Below, in pieces: positions 50,436 through 61,820 of a stretch of 64,000 bases of DNA; the stretch's first letter is position 1, and the number at the start of each line of letters is the position of its first letter. Source of the DNA: Isoetes taiwanensis (lineage: Eukaryota; Streptophyta; Lycopodiopsida; Isoetales; Isoetaceae); the NCBI GenBank assembly GCA_021234155.1, contig JAJEKV010000063.1, forward strand, positions 2,944,948 to 3,008,947, given 5' to 3'. Below the pieces are notes generated by a model. It was not told the DNA's origin, did no database searches, and saw nothing but the letters and a program-made list of their open reading frames with translations. Made by a program: the position numbers and the translations under genes.

Positions 50436-52195
50436 GGATGAGCAATAGGATGAACAAGGAAGATGATCAGGTGAGGCACATAATATTCCAGCAATTAAAG
50501 GGCCAGAACATGGTTAGAAACTCGAGAAGAGCTTAGCTTTAGTACATGTCAAAATTATTGCATTGTAATATACCTACTTCAATGAAATTTCTACTTGCTT
50601 GGTATTTCTACTATTTGTTTTGGAATTTCGAGTTTTTCATTTCTAATAATTGTTTGCATCGTTGATTTGCATTGACCAATATTTGACTTGTGTTTGTAAT
50701 CAACTTTCTCCTAGATCTGACACCAAACTTATAGCAGCATATCGTGGTAGTTTTTAAAACTTTAACGCCCAGTATGCAAAATATCAAGCTTGATGAGTTT
50801 AGCGGTGAAGAAGCGGAATGACTTATACGGTCATTTGATGGCCTGTTCAATACATTAACAGGAGGGTTGAGCTTCAACACAAATTTTCAGAACAGTGGAA
50901 TTTCGCAAGAACAAAAAATTCATGCACTCACCTTCGAATTTGATCGAAGTTGTTATCGATTGGATCGGTGGTTTCCGCCAAGGATGAATTCACAAATGTG
51001 TAGAAATTTCCATTCTTGTTAGCAGCTCGAAATTGGATCGAATTTATTTTTTATTTTTATTTTGCTTACGCCAGCCTAACCAAGCATGCAACCCTCCTTG
51101 CAATTCCCTGGCCTATCCACGTGTCTATTCCACACCATCATATGATGTGACCTTACCGCCCGTCCGATCTTTAATTTTATGAATCTACGGATGCTGAAAA
51201 TTAGAAAAGCACGGTAAAATGGCCTACGGAGATCGAATGGGTTGCCAGCTTAAGTTTACGCCTCGTTCTACCAAGGGTTATCGTTCCACATTGTTTCTAA
51301 GTTAGATCTTGATCTAGAAAGGATGGTGAAAATATGCTGGAGGACCGTGCCTATTCCGGAACGTCGCTATAGCTCAGGAATTAGCACTTATCTGTCTCCT
51401 TGTTTTCTTCCTACAGTTTTTTCCTTGCTGGCTTACCGCCAGACAATCATCTTTCCGCTATGGCAGACAGAGCGCATCCGGCAAGCCTGGATATTTTCTT
51501 TTTTAAGGTAATAGAAATGTTTTCCTCCTTTTCCGTTTTATGTGGTTCAAATGTATCTCTGATTCATTTTGAAGGCTGATAAACACATTCTTGAAGGAAC
51601 TATGCGGAAATGTAGGCGATAGACCCTTTGCTTGTGCCAGCTAGGCGTATGAACACAATGGAGAACATGGACCTTGTTGACGGAGTGGATGAGCCCAAAT
51701 TGCCGAAACTCAAACTAGGTATCTCAATTCGGATTTTACATGTGCGTCTTATTTTGCTTCCATTGATTTAGTAGGCTTCGAATTAATGCTCACATGCAGA
51801 TGCAAAACAAGCACAGGTTCTATAAAGTTTTATCAGAAGCTTTCAAGGTACCAAATATTTTCCAACTCACATTTCTGGACATTTTGAATCTTCCAGATAC
51901 AGTGTTTGCATGTACTCCATAGACTAAAAACTCCTTTTGCTTGGCTCAGTATTTTATTTGAAGGAGTAGAAAGCAAATGTGATTGTAGCATGGAGGATTC
52001 TCAAAGTACCTCAGCCTGAAGCCAGTGCTCAGGTTTCTCAAGCATCTATTGTGTGGAACTTTGGAAATCTATTTCTTAAATGTTGCTGCTCTCGTTTAAA
52101 ACAAAGATTATGGCTCCGGGTTATAAAACCTTTGACAGGTCAGTCAACTGTTTTTTGTAAGGATCCTGAGGTCTTCTGATTCACCTTGCATGCAG
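50436..52195 (+). other. Unassigned region with possible small exons
   Basis: No gene I can name. One candidate starts with ATG at 51,651 and reads MENMDLVDGVDEPKLPKLKL, ending at a GT donor (CTAG|GTATCT). An acceptor (CACATGCAG) near 51,796 would join it in frame to DAKQAQ before another GT. A later stretch at about 51,970-52,030 reads IVAWRILKVPQPEASAQ between AG and GT. These could be exons of one small gene, but the middle part needs a frame change and I do not recognise the protein. Confidence 0.25.
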
Positions 52196-52325
52196 GAGGC
52201 TTGCCACATCAAAGAAAAAAAAATGTGTATCCATTTTCCAGCTTTAGTCTCCGGTTCACCTGTCAGCACATGGAAGCTTGCCACATCAAAGAAAATCATG
52301 TTGTCCATTTTCCAGCTTTAGACAT
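52196..52325. repeat. Short tandem duplication
   Basis: GCTTGCCACATCAAAGAAAA at about 52,199 recurs at about 52,277, each followed within about 20 bases by CCATTTTCCAGCTTTAG. Period about 75 bp. Confidence 0.75.
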
Positions 52326-53944
52326 ACCTTTCCCTACTTTTCAGACATCATTACCACTTTTCGAACATCATTCTGATTCTGGCCTGCTATTAACCTTGGC
52401 GAGTTTGAGACTAATGAGATTACTAATGGGGCTTCTAAAGCATCTAATTTTAAATGAAATCAACCCCAAATGATATAGATCTGGACCAGATTTTTATTAA
52501 GTTTGGTCCCTTCCTCAATAATCATTTAAAGACCTAGTGAAACCCATTACAAGAAAACTTCTGAAAGATTCTTCTCTTTTTATTGTTGCCATCATTATGT
52601 TTCCATGGATTTTACATGCATCAATCAGAATATCAATTGTATAGGCTGAAGGAAATAAGCAGCACTATAAAATATCCTCCATGTCCCAAAGGGATTCGAG
52701 AACTTATATTTATTTATTATGCCATTATTCTTTTAATTGCATCCTGCTTTTCCACTGCATGGAAGTATCTTTTCCTGCCGGTATTTGTTTTTCTTCTATT
52801 TGCAGTGTAAAGAAGCTGGTTTCCAGAGCACTGGATTATCAGAGCCCTCTAGGCCGTGTGGCTCTACATCCAATATTTGCTTATTGTTGCTTGGCGGTGA
52901 AATACTTTTTACACCTTTTCTGCCTGTTATTTGCTTAGGTGTTATATGGATGCTCCTCCTGTATAAGATGGACCGTTAAAACATGCTATTGCATCACACT
53001 GAAAACATAAGCAGGGATCCTTGGCCAAAGCAGCAACTAAGATGACTGGCGCTATTATAGGGGAACCTATAGCCTGTTCTTCCTTCCATTTTCTTTGTTG
53101 TGCAGAAACATGATACCCATTTTTTCAATCTCATTACCAAATGTTGCACAAACCTGATCAATTAAGCAGCATGTATCTGATCATTAGCAGCATGTATCTT
53201 ATATTTGTCCGGACACTAAAAATATTTGCAGCTCTTCCTATATTTTGGCCATGAATCTAGGTAGAGTCTGGTTTCAAAAATCCCCTAGAGTTTGGTTCAA
53301 GATGCCGCAGAACAGAGATCTCTAGATCCTGATAATGGCTCTAGCTTCAAATACAGGTCAAGTATTTCTTTTATCAAAGCCATCACTTTAGAGATTAATT
53401 GTCTGAGAAAGTAGCTTGAAACTATGCTATTCTTTTACTGCTCAAGATGCCCAAAACATATCAGAGAAGTTAGAAATAGCGACATCTGGTCAACCAACCG
53501 ACCTTTATAGAATGAAGTGAACATGTTTTCGTGACACTCTGTTACCCTTGCAGTAACAAATGACTCAGTACCCGTCCATATGGTTTCCAGGCAAGGTGTG
53601 ATCACCTAAAATTTGTTCTATCATATGGATTCGTGTTAATTATAATGCCATATATTAAAAGAAGATGCAAAATATAGAAGAATATAAAGCTGGTACAACT
53701 AAGCCAGGAAGGTGGAAAGGTGGCTGAAAGAGTGATGGCCAGATGCCTGATAAAATTCTGGGACCAGCTCATTATGGGAAAGGCATATGCTTCAATAGCC
53801 CAAGCACAGAATAGCATTTTACTGTTTCACAGACCCAAGACACGTAATAGAAATACAGGAAATGTTGGCTGAGCAGAAGTTGACACTGAGCTTAACACCC
53901 TATAAGTAAAAAGTCATGTCCATCTCCACTACCATGTACAGCAG
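52326..53944. other. Intergenic
   Basis: Frames of 70-85 codons at 52,583-52,979 are hydrophobic but have no family motif, and they overlap one another in different frames. No gene recognised. Confidence 0.4.
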
Positions 53945-54042
53945 CATAACTCAAAGCCATCACCGACCAGGAAGTAACATTCCTTAGGGCACTAACTCAA
54001 AGCCATCACCGACCAGGAAACAACTTATTCCTTAGGGAGAAT
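53945..54042. repeat. About 50-bp direct duplication
   Basis: AACTCAAAGCCATCACCGACC followed by AGGAA occurs at about 53,947 and again at about 53,994, each leading to ATTCCTTAGGG. It adjoins the downstream end of the PPR remnant. Confidence 0.8.
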
Positions 54043-54129
54043 TGTTGAACATTTGATGTCTTCACTCAAACATTCACATTTAACAGACATGTCCATACTG
54101 CATTTCTAAATATATCATAATTACATCCA

Positions 54130-54830
54130 AAGCTAAGTGCATTGGCATGCACCAGCTCCTTGTATCAAACACTTTATTGCAGCACAGCATTTATATCATT
54201 AACAAAACTAACATTGTTTGGTTCCATTTCATGTTGCATCTTTGCAAAGTGTGATAGCATAGGTACCATCACTGTATGTGCAGCAATTATTATATTCCAT
54301 GAGATGAGCATCGCGTCAAAAGTGAATCAAAACTTACTCACATCATTTATTATTGCATACATGTCAAGGCCACAACTAACGTATCTAAAGCTCCCACACA
54401 TTTATTGCATACATGTCAAGGGAGCTAGTATCAAGGAGACTACAACTAGCGAATGTATCCAAGTGAAACCCAGCTTCGATGCATTGGCATGAATCAACTT
54501 TCCATGTCCCAAGGCTGAAGTATTGGTCTTGAGGGCAATCAAAATCTCAACAATAGTAATTTTTAATTTTGGTTTCATATTTTTCGCGATGGCATTTGTT
54601 TTAAACACCACAATGATTCCATGGCACAACAGAGATGTATTGGTATCAAAATATAAATCCTTGAGGCCTCCTTTATCCCCACATTTGGCATACATGTCTA
54701 GGTGCTACCAGCAATGCATCTATCGCAAGCCGGATCTCGGAGAAACGACGCTCCGACCCATTTCCCCTTCACGCATAAGGTGTGGCATGGACCCATTTCC
54801 CCTCTGCAGATAACATGGAGGTACGCTCCT
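54130..54830 (-). pseudogene. PPR protein (PLS type) pseudogene fragment
   Basis: PPR proteins are organellar RNA-binding proteins. Read on minus from 54,830, the sequence shows LDMYAKCGDKGG near 54,690, then IVEILIALKTNTSALGHGKL with IHANASKLGF following. This has the spacing of the 'L-IH-KLGF' and 'DMYAKCG' blocks of PLS-class repeats. A second round lower down gives LISWNIIIAAHT, FAKMQHEMEPNNVSFVND and KELVHANALSFGCN. The repeats are colinear with a normal PPR array, but stops and frame changes separate them and only about two motif pairs remain. No start or C-terminal E/DYW domain was seen. Confidence 0.7.
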
Positions 54831-56559
54831 AGAATTCTGAATTGTAATATGTTCTAGTTTCATATTTTCTTACTGCATCTAGTGAAATACCATCAAAGCT
54901 GCCTTTGCCTTGCCATCTTGAGCTTATATCCTCCAATCATTAAGTTCCATATCCTCCAATCATTAAGTTCCATGACCTGAATTGTCCTATAATTCGTTAC
55001 GTCAAAACATGCACTCCACGGCGGCATTATTCCTGCCACGTTTTTCAGCGCTTATTAAAAGTGCATTAACCTCTTCATCCAACCAACCGATGGTATACTC
55101 TGAAGACATAAAAACAACAACCAAAACAAAAGCCGTAAAATGTCATCTAGTAACAGCAAAACACTAGAGCGACTCCACGATGCGCTATGTAAACATTTGT
55201 GGAGTCGAGGCCAGCCAAATATCGTAAAGGGTTGGCAAGCGGTCACCGGAACTCCAGGCGCTAAAAATAACCCGAGTAAATGAAGGTCTTCAACAAGCTT
55301 GAAGAACCAGCGAAGGTAAAACCTAAAAAATAAGAAACACGCCGCGAATATGAATCAGCTGACAATTCTTTTTCACATGATGTATCCAAACACATCCTAA
55401 GAAAAAGAATGTGAAATATCTACGACAACATGACCAAAAAACAAAGAATTCAACACCCCCTTGCAACCATCTGAAGGGCATCACAACCTATCAAGCTTCT
55501 ATATTGCCGTCGGCTATAACTTGGCGATAGGCGAATGTCTATCTCCTAAATAAACAAAATGAATGCGGTGGTAAATAGCACTAATGAAGTTATATAACCA
55601 TGATCACTAAAACCAACAATCAATGACAGAAAATGCAGCATATGTGACGGCTGACAAACTTGCCTTAGAGTATTTGGAAATATTGACTCCTTTCGGACTA
55701 AGCACTCCGATGGCAGGTTAATAGACTCATAAAGCCTCACTATCATATTTTGATATGCTAAACTATTCATCTGCTTAAACTGTCCAAATATAACACAACA
55801 TAATTTCAATCTCAAAATATGGTACTTTAATAATCATAAACACATATGATAAAACTAAATAATAAAGGAACAAACAAACATCTACATCACAAATCAACTC
55901 CTAGCACACCTAACAATACGGGCAAAACAACACTTAGAAGCGATAAAGATATATTGCCTAGTGCAATAAGAGCAACAAAGAAATACAGCCAGTTCGCAAA
56001 CAACAAAACCCATCAACAAAGGTACCAGCAGCACAAATCAAACTAAAATCTCAAATGGCGATTAGGCGTCCGGAAATTACAACCCGTCGAAAGAACTTCC
56101 ACATCGACCTTCTAGAAACCAAAACCAAGAAAATGGCGTAAGCGAAATCGAAAAGCGTTACATAAACCACTACAACACAACAAAAGATGGCTACAACAAC
56201 CTCTTATCTTGCCCATCTAAAACTAAGAAATCACGGTATCTTAAGCGAAGAGGGATCCTTATAAACAGCGACAAGCTGGCTTCAACCGCTTGAAGAATAA
56301 ATTTCAATACAAATTTCCCTCCTTGCTAACATAAAACAACTCATGATACCTAAAACGCCAAGAACATTATTTATAAACCTTCCATTACATTACCATAACA
56401 CGGCAACGACCTGCGGCGTGCCTTTTGCTAGTTTATTTTTTTTGGGGGATGATTTTGGTGGGCTCTTTCATAATGGCGGTCTTGATGGGAGCGAGCCCTA
56501 ACAATCGTTAACTGTGTTTTCTCTCAAAGTCGAGTAGGGTTTTGCCAACTCTTGACCTC
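54831..56559. other. Intergenic
   Basis: No gene recognised. It could contain more decayed PPR sequence upstream of the visible fragment, but I found no motif. Confidence 0.4.
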
Positions 56560-56735
<176 letters not shown>

Positions 56736-57630
56736 ACAGGAAACAACGACCTTGACCTTTAGCGTATTTGAATGCTTGAAGTTGCCTTCATAGAATAGAA
56801 TTGTTACATTGCTTTGAATATTGTTATTAGTTTATTTTAAGGTCTTATTTCTATTACTGTCTTACATTTATTCTATTAAGATTTAGCTTTATTAGGTTTA
56901 GCTATTGCTAAGGTATGGTTCTTAGATGAGGGTGATAGAATGAGTTTTTTTGTGGATCTGTAAACTCTTGGCATCAAAGCGGGCAAAAATCTTAGTCCAC
57001 AATCACTTGAAATATTACGGAAAAAAATTCTACCACATGAAAAAGAACCAGCAGGCACAACCATTACATCTTTAGATATATCCATAATATGCCCCAAAAT
57101 GTTAAGACTAACTCTTTCCCTAACGAATTGCCCCTTAACAAATGGCAATTCAAAAATATTCTTGAAGCTTAGCTTGTGTATTTTGAGAGGCCTTATCCAC
57201 CATTGCATATTCCCACTGATTTAATCAGATAACTTCTACAAACCATAGAATTAGAGATACAAACCTCTTTAAAATGAGAGACGTCCAATTTTAATCAAGG
57301 GAATCACTTCATTAAATAGAAAACAATAATGATTGTTAATGCACATGATCTTGAAATAACTACTTCAAGACTAAAATCAACAAGAATTATAAGTAACAAG
57401 TTATTATGTAGCAAAATGACTTCTAACTCACCATCTCCATGCCAATCTCCTCTGCTCGCACATGCCACATTCCTTCAATTTGTATAATGGCATTGGATCT
57501 TTCTTTAGTAATGCCCTTTCAATTGCTTTGTCATAATAGATTCTCAATTAGACCACTTCCGTAAGCTATAGCCATGCTACTTAATTGGTATCATAGTAGA
57601 TACATTGGAGAGGATGATATCGTGTTATAT
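56736..57630. other. Intergenic
   Basis: A 110-codon minus-strand frame (56,876-57,208) has a protein-like beginning (WWIRPLKIHKLSFKNIFELP) but matches no family I recognise. Nothing else is seen. Confidence 0.35.
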
Positions 57631-57775
57631 GGAATGGGAAGAGGGAGGCGATTCTTGTGTGAGCAAGGCAAGCTGGCTACTGCCAGCAGCCATGAGCAAC
57701 GTTTAAGTGAGGCCGGGTGCTGGCCATGCCAGCTTGCCTTGCTCACATGAGAATCGTCAACCTCTTCCCATTTCC
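57631..57775. repeat. Long foldback hairpin
   Basis: The arm at 57,631-57,677 (GGAATGGGAAGAGGGAGGCG ... GAGCAAGGCAAGCTGGC) pairs with 57,728-57,775 in inverted orientation with only a handful of mismatches and one-base gaps. Within the 50-base loop GCCAGCA (57,682) pairs again with TGCTGGC (57,718). The whole can fold as a stem of more than 50 pairs. It may be a miRNA-type precursor, a young foldback duplication, or the two ends of a very small MITE. The sequence cannot decide. Confidence 0.85.
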
Positions 57776-59017
57776 ACGGTGTCAAGGAAAGCCACGACCT
57801 AATGATCCAAAGATGGCGTAGATGATCTGGCAATGGTGTAGATGCTTCAGGTTTCAAGCAAGATTCGACTTTAGATTTTCCTTCAGCTCTGACGATTCTT
57901 CAGCTACGACGACGATGCTTCGAGTTTTAGGTATAGATAATTGGCTATACAGGTCATTGCGAGAAGGCTTTGCTATCATTCTTGATTAGAATGGTGGCTA
58001 GATGGTAGCCGTTCATTGGATACAAATCAAGAATGTGAATTTATTGTTCTTGACGTATGCGAAGAATCACTGGAGAGGGCTAGAGCTTGGTGTGAAAATG
58101 TCAACAAAGACGTCGACACGACCATGGGGAGCCAATATATTGAGGAGGCTTCTATGTGTTCATGTTCATGTAGGTTAAGAAGGGCCTTTTTATAAAACCC
58201 TTTATAAAAATAGGCCCTTCAGAAGCAGCAGCAACCCACGAAGCACGTCTCTCTTTCTTGGCCCTTGCCGGACATCTTTTTTGCCCTTTTAGCTATGCCT
58301 TTTATCTCCTTCCTAAAAATAACCATATTTCCCCCCTTCCAATTTGCTAAAAGTAAACTGGGACCTCTCATAGTTTCAGCTATGGGCTTGTTGCAGCTTT
58401 TTCTTCTTCCCGCCTAGATGGTGAGTTTTTGTGAACCTTTTCAGCTTTTTCCTTTTGTTGATCCCAACATATGGAGTAGCTTTTCCATTGAATTGGTCCC
58501 CCAAAATTGGCTTGATTGAAGCAAAATTAAATCGACTTGGAATTCGGGGGCCTGGGCACACATGTTGATTCAGGGAACTAGTTACTGTTTGGACAATTCT
58601 GCCCTAAAGCCGCCAAAGTAGGAATTACACTGGAATTTGCCCTTCTGTCCCAGGCTCACAGAAACAAATTGCCTACTAACATCACTGGTCGGTTGAGTGA
58701 TAAATCAGGGATAAAAGTGTTTTCTTGAGCTGTTTCAAAACTGTTAAAGAATGTGGAAATATTATTCTGATCAGTTTTCTTGTGCACTAAGATACCAGCA
58801 GGGACCCTTAACTGGGTCATTCTCTGTAAAGTGTGAAAATGGGTAAAGGCACTTTCTATCTGTATTCCAATGTCTATATTATAATCTGAGCATTCCTTCT
58901 AGATTTCTGTCTGGCCTCCAGAAATATTAATATATGATAATCCTGACAATCCCTGTGGAAGTTGTGTTATGGCAAATTTGTTAATGCAGTTGATGGACTT
59001 TAAATTACTTTTTTCAG
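57776..59017. other. Intergenic, upstream of UBTD-like exons
   Basis: The missing first exon of the UBTD-like gene may lie here, but I could not find a convincing MGC-type start. A near-perfect small hairpin, GAAGGGCC at 58,179 pairing with GGCCCTTC ending at 58,220, encloses TTTTTATAAA and its complement. Confidence 0.4.
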
Positions 59018-59474
59018 CGCATAAAACAAAAAGGTTGAAAAAACCTAAGCCTTGGAAGCACTCACAACCTCTAACAGCAGCAGAACTGAAGAAAATGAGA
59101 GAAGAATTCTGGGATACTGCACCACACTATGGTGGAACAAGAGGTGACAAATTCTTTCTAATGTTTGGACTAGCAGGGCAAACGTATTTTTGTTTTGATC
59201 TTTATTATTTCTGGTTGTAGAAATTTGGGATGCACTTAGAGCTGCAGCAGAAGCAGACCTTAATTTAGCACAGGCCATTGTAGAAGGTGCAGGAATCATT
59301 GTTAGATCAGATGACCTATCTACATGTTATGATGAAAGAGGTATTGGAAATTTTCCGCAGATTTACTTTTAGTCTATGCTTCCTCTAACTGCCTAGATTG
59401 CTTATTCAGGAGCGAAGTATGACCTCCCCAAATATGTACTCAGTGAACCTGTGAACATGACAAAAGATTCTTAG
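59018..59474 (+). CDS. Ubiquitin domain-containing protein 1/2-like (UBTD), last three exons
   Basis: Three exons splice in frame with GT-AG introns. The first visible exon (59,018-59,143, acceptor TTTTTTCAG) encodes [13 protein letters not shown], then [20 protein letters not shown]. The second (59,221-59,340) encodes [19 protein letters not shown] and [19 protein letters not shown]. The third (59,410-59,474) encodes [20 protein letters not shown] and a TAG stop. This is the DC-UbP/UBTD2 N-terminal domain, which in animals binds ubiquitin-pathway enzymes. Plant proteins are short and end soon after YVLSEP, without the C-terminal ubiquitin fold, and this one does the same. An ATG at 58,969 keeps the frame open, but it probably lies in intron sequence, and the true first exon was not located. 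No internal stop or frameshift: the best-preserved protein gene in the window. Confidence 0.9.
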
Positions 59475-59672
59475 CCCACCTTCTCAATACTGTTTTTAAT
59501 TTATGGCCATTTTTCTCTCTTGTGCCACTGATTTGCATGAGAGAAAATTTACCCTGTTCGTCAGAAAAGACACAGGCGTCGTATATATCTTGTATTGTTT
59601 ATAAAATTCTGTTCATATATAAAGCGTGATTTCTCTCAACAAGAGAAAATGTTTTGGTTTTTGTTTATCGAA

Positions 59673-59758
59673 GGGGTGGTGGCGCAGTTGGCTAGCGCGT
59701 AGGTCTCATAGCTACAAGTGAAATCCTGAGGTCGAGAGTTCGAGCCTCTCTCACCCCA
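59673..59758 (+). tRNA. tRNA-Met(CAT): tRNA-Met (elongator, CAT) with short intron
   Basis: The acceptor stem GGGGTGG pairs with TCACCCC, with discriminator A at 59,758. The A box is TGGCGCAGTTGGCTAGCGCG (59,679-59,698) and the B box GAGTTCGAGCC (59,735-59,745). The anticodon loop reads CTCATA, and an intron of about 11 nt (GCTACAAGTGA) follows position 37, exactly where plant elongator tRNA-Met genes carry theirs. Apart from the intron the sequence agrees with the conserved plant gene as I know it. A T-rich stretch just downstream (AATTTTTATT) could end polymerase III transcription. Confidence 0.97.
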
Positions 59759-59769
59759 ATTTTTATTCC

Positions 59770-60240
59770 CATTGTTTGGTCATAATATTTTCTCTTCGAT
59801 AATTTGGCCATAAGCCTTGGTTGTTTTGCCCAAGTATATTTTCTCCTTGAACACAGTCTTATTCCCAATGTTTCTGTCTTTGCTATAATATTTTCTCCTT
59901 TTTGACAATTTGGCCATAAGTTTGTTCTTTTTGCTCAAATATATTTTCTCCTTGCACACAATGTTGTGTTGGGTTTCTCCTTCGACACACTTTGCCATAA
60001 GTTGTGGTTGTTTTGCCCCTCTCCTTAGACACAATGTTATGTTGGGTTTCGTCTGTGCCCAATAAGTTGTGGTTGTTTTGCCCCAATATACTCTCTCCTT
60101 CGACACAATGTGTTGGGGTTTCGTCCTTGCCTCAAGTTGGGAGTGATCATTGGTTGAGTGGGTTGTCTTTGGGGTTTCGTCTTTGCCTCAAGTTGGGAGT
60201 GATCTTTGGTCTAGTGGTAACAGAGCTATATCTTGAGTTT
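59770..60240. repeat. Degenerate tandem array, about 60-100-bp period
   Basis: Repeated blocks of TATTTTCTCCTT(C/T)GACACA, then AATTTGGCCATAAGTTGTGG and TTGTTTTGCCC, later GTTGGGTTTCGTC and GCCTCAAGTTGGGAGTGATC (twice, at about 60,130 and 60,188). It starts almost immediately after tRNA-Met. The last part holds TGGTCTAGTGGTAACAGAGC, an A-box-like match (about 60,208). Confidence 0.75.
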
Positions 60241-60339
60241 GAGCCTGTTTAGAGTTTCATTATATCTACTTCTGTCCTATGTCGTTATCTTTAATAAAGT
60301 GGAACAATACACAGAAGGTTACTATGGCCCTTGCGCAAG

Positions 60340-61130
60340 GATGACTTACATAAATCGAGAAATGGTTACTGATGATACACATAAATCGAGAAATGGTCCT
60401 ATATCAGACCTATATATGTTCTTATATTTGCGTTATCACGGACCATCAGTTCGATTCGACCCGTACGGTATTAAACTTTGGGCCCACATCGTTTTGGGAC
60501 GGATCCTACGGCCCTCACATTTAGTGCATGTAGCATATATAATCGATCCTCGGTCCGGTTTCATTCAAATCTAAACCATCGTTCGAGATCCTCGACTCCG
60601 TGGCATAGATATATCTATGTGATTTGCACAAAGGATGATGCACATAATCGAGAAATGGTCAATGTCCGGACCTATGTGTTTCTTATATTTTGCGTTATCA
60701 CGGATAAATGGGTTCGGATTCTCTCTGACCCGATGGCTTTGGGCCCTTCATTTTGGGGACGGATCCTCGGCCCTGCGACTTGGGGAGTTCATGTAACATA
60801 TATGTCAGTCCTGCGGTCGAGGTTCGTCGATCTAAACCATCGGTCCGAGATCCTACGGCTCACGTTGCTTTAGATATATCCTATGTGATCCTACAGTCTA
60901 GATTGATCTTGAACTTTGAGAGTTTGTATATAATATATGTAATCAATCCTATGGTCCAGATTGATTTGATCTTAATCGTCGATTAGGATCCCTGACTCCG
61001 TTGCTTTAGATATATCAGCGTGATCCTACGGTCCCGAATGATTGATCTTGTCGTCGATTCGAATCTGACTCCGTTGCTTTAGATATGATTATAGTCCAGA
61101 TCAACCTTGGTCCAAGACCTTACAGCTCAT
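60340..61130. repeat. Tandem array, about 260-bp units then shorter ones
   Basis: Unit one starts at about 60,381 (CATAAATCGAGAAATGGTCC) and unit two at about 60,641, each with TGCGTTATCACGGA, GGGACGGATCCT(A)CGGCCCT, CATGTA-CATATAT, CTAAACCATCGTTCGAGATCC-like sequence and GTTGCTTTAGATATATC. Two truncated units follow at about 60,889-61,015 and 61,016-61,085, both ending GACTCCGTTGCTTTAGATAT. The frames of 77-131 codons here come from the array. Confidence 0.8.
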
Positions 61131-61164
61131 GTTGCATGCTCGAGCCTTAAGGGGGGGCTTTTAT

Positions 61165-61250
61165 AAGTTTTTATGTTGCTTGGAGGATTTGAACTCTAGT
61201 CATTGCCTCCCAAGCCTCCCATTCTAACCACTAGACTAGGCATTGATTCA
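61165..61250 (-). mobile_element. tRNA-derived SINE head or tRNA pseudogene
   Basis: On the minus strand GTCTAGTGGTTAGAATGG (A box, 61,219-61,236) is followed about 45 bases on by AGTTCAAATCC (B box, 61,182-61,192). Both match polymerase III internal promoters. No acceptor stem closes around them (the ends TGAATCAATGCC and CTCCAAGCAAC do not pair), so this is not a working tRNA and is more likely the head of a SINE. Confidence 0.65.
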
Positions 61251-61304
61251 TTAAAAAAGTTGAAATTTCAAATATGCTTAAGGATAAAGATCTAATTAAG
61301 ACAA

Positions 61305-61820
61305 AATATTTAAGAAAGTTCTAGATATTCTAGACAGTTCTACAAAGTTCTAGAATGTTCTGTAAAGCTTTGATAGTTCTGGAGTGCTCTAGTTCTAGAT
61401 TCTTCTAGAATGTTCTTGAATATTTTGATGAGCACGATCTGTGTTATCATATCTAGTGGCCCATCTCATTCGTCCCTTCGCGCACAGAAAAGACTCATTT
61501 TTTAGTATAAAAGAGGGCCATCCACATGAGGATGGGCATTTTAGTTCATGGTTAGAATGTTCTAGAATGCTTTAGAAAGTTCTAAAATATTCCAAATAAT
61601 TCTGGAATGTTCTAGAAACTTTAGAGTTTTCCATCTAGAATCTTCTAGATTGTTCTAGGACATTCTAGAATTCTAAAACGTCCCAAATATTCTCGAGCAT
61701 TCTAGAATACTCCAGATTATAAATATTCTAGAAGGTTCTAGCTCTAGAAAGTTCTAGCATCTTCGGAAAAGTTCTAGAAGATTCTAGAAAATCTAGAACG
61801 TTCTAAAGGTTCTAATCTCA
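61305..61820. repeat. TTCTAGAA-core degenerate array
   Basis: More than 30 imperfect copies of a 10-11-bp unit near TTCTAGAATG or GTTCTAGAA in about 515 bp. The core is itself a palindrome, and perfect copies satisfy the nTTCnnGAAn heat-shock-element rule. Spacing is not strictly regular. A different repeat family, based on ATCTAAGGGAATCTCATAA, follows to about 61,990. Confidence 0.85.

Noticed and set aside
60183..60250. Second tRNA gene
   Set aside because: The A-box-like match is good, but the B box is poor and no acceptor stem forms.
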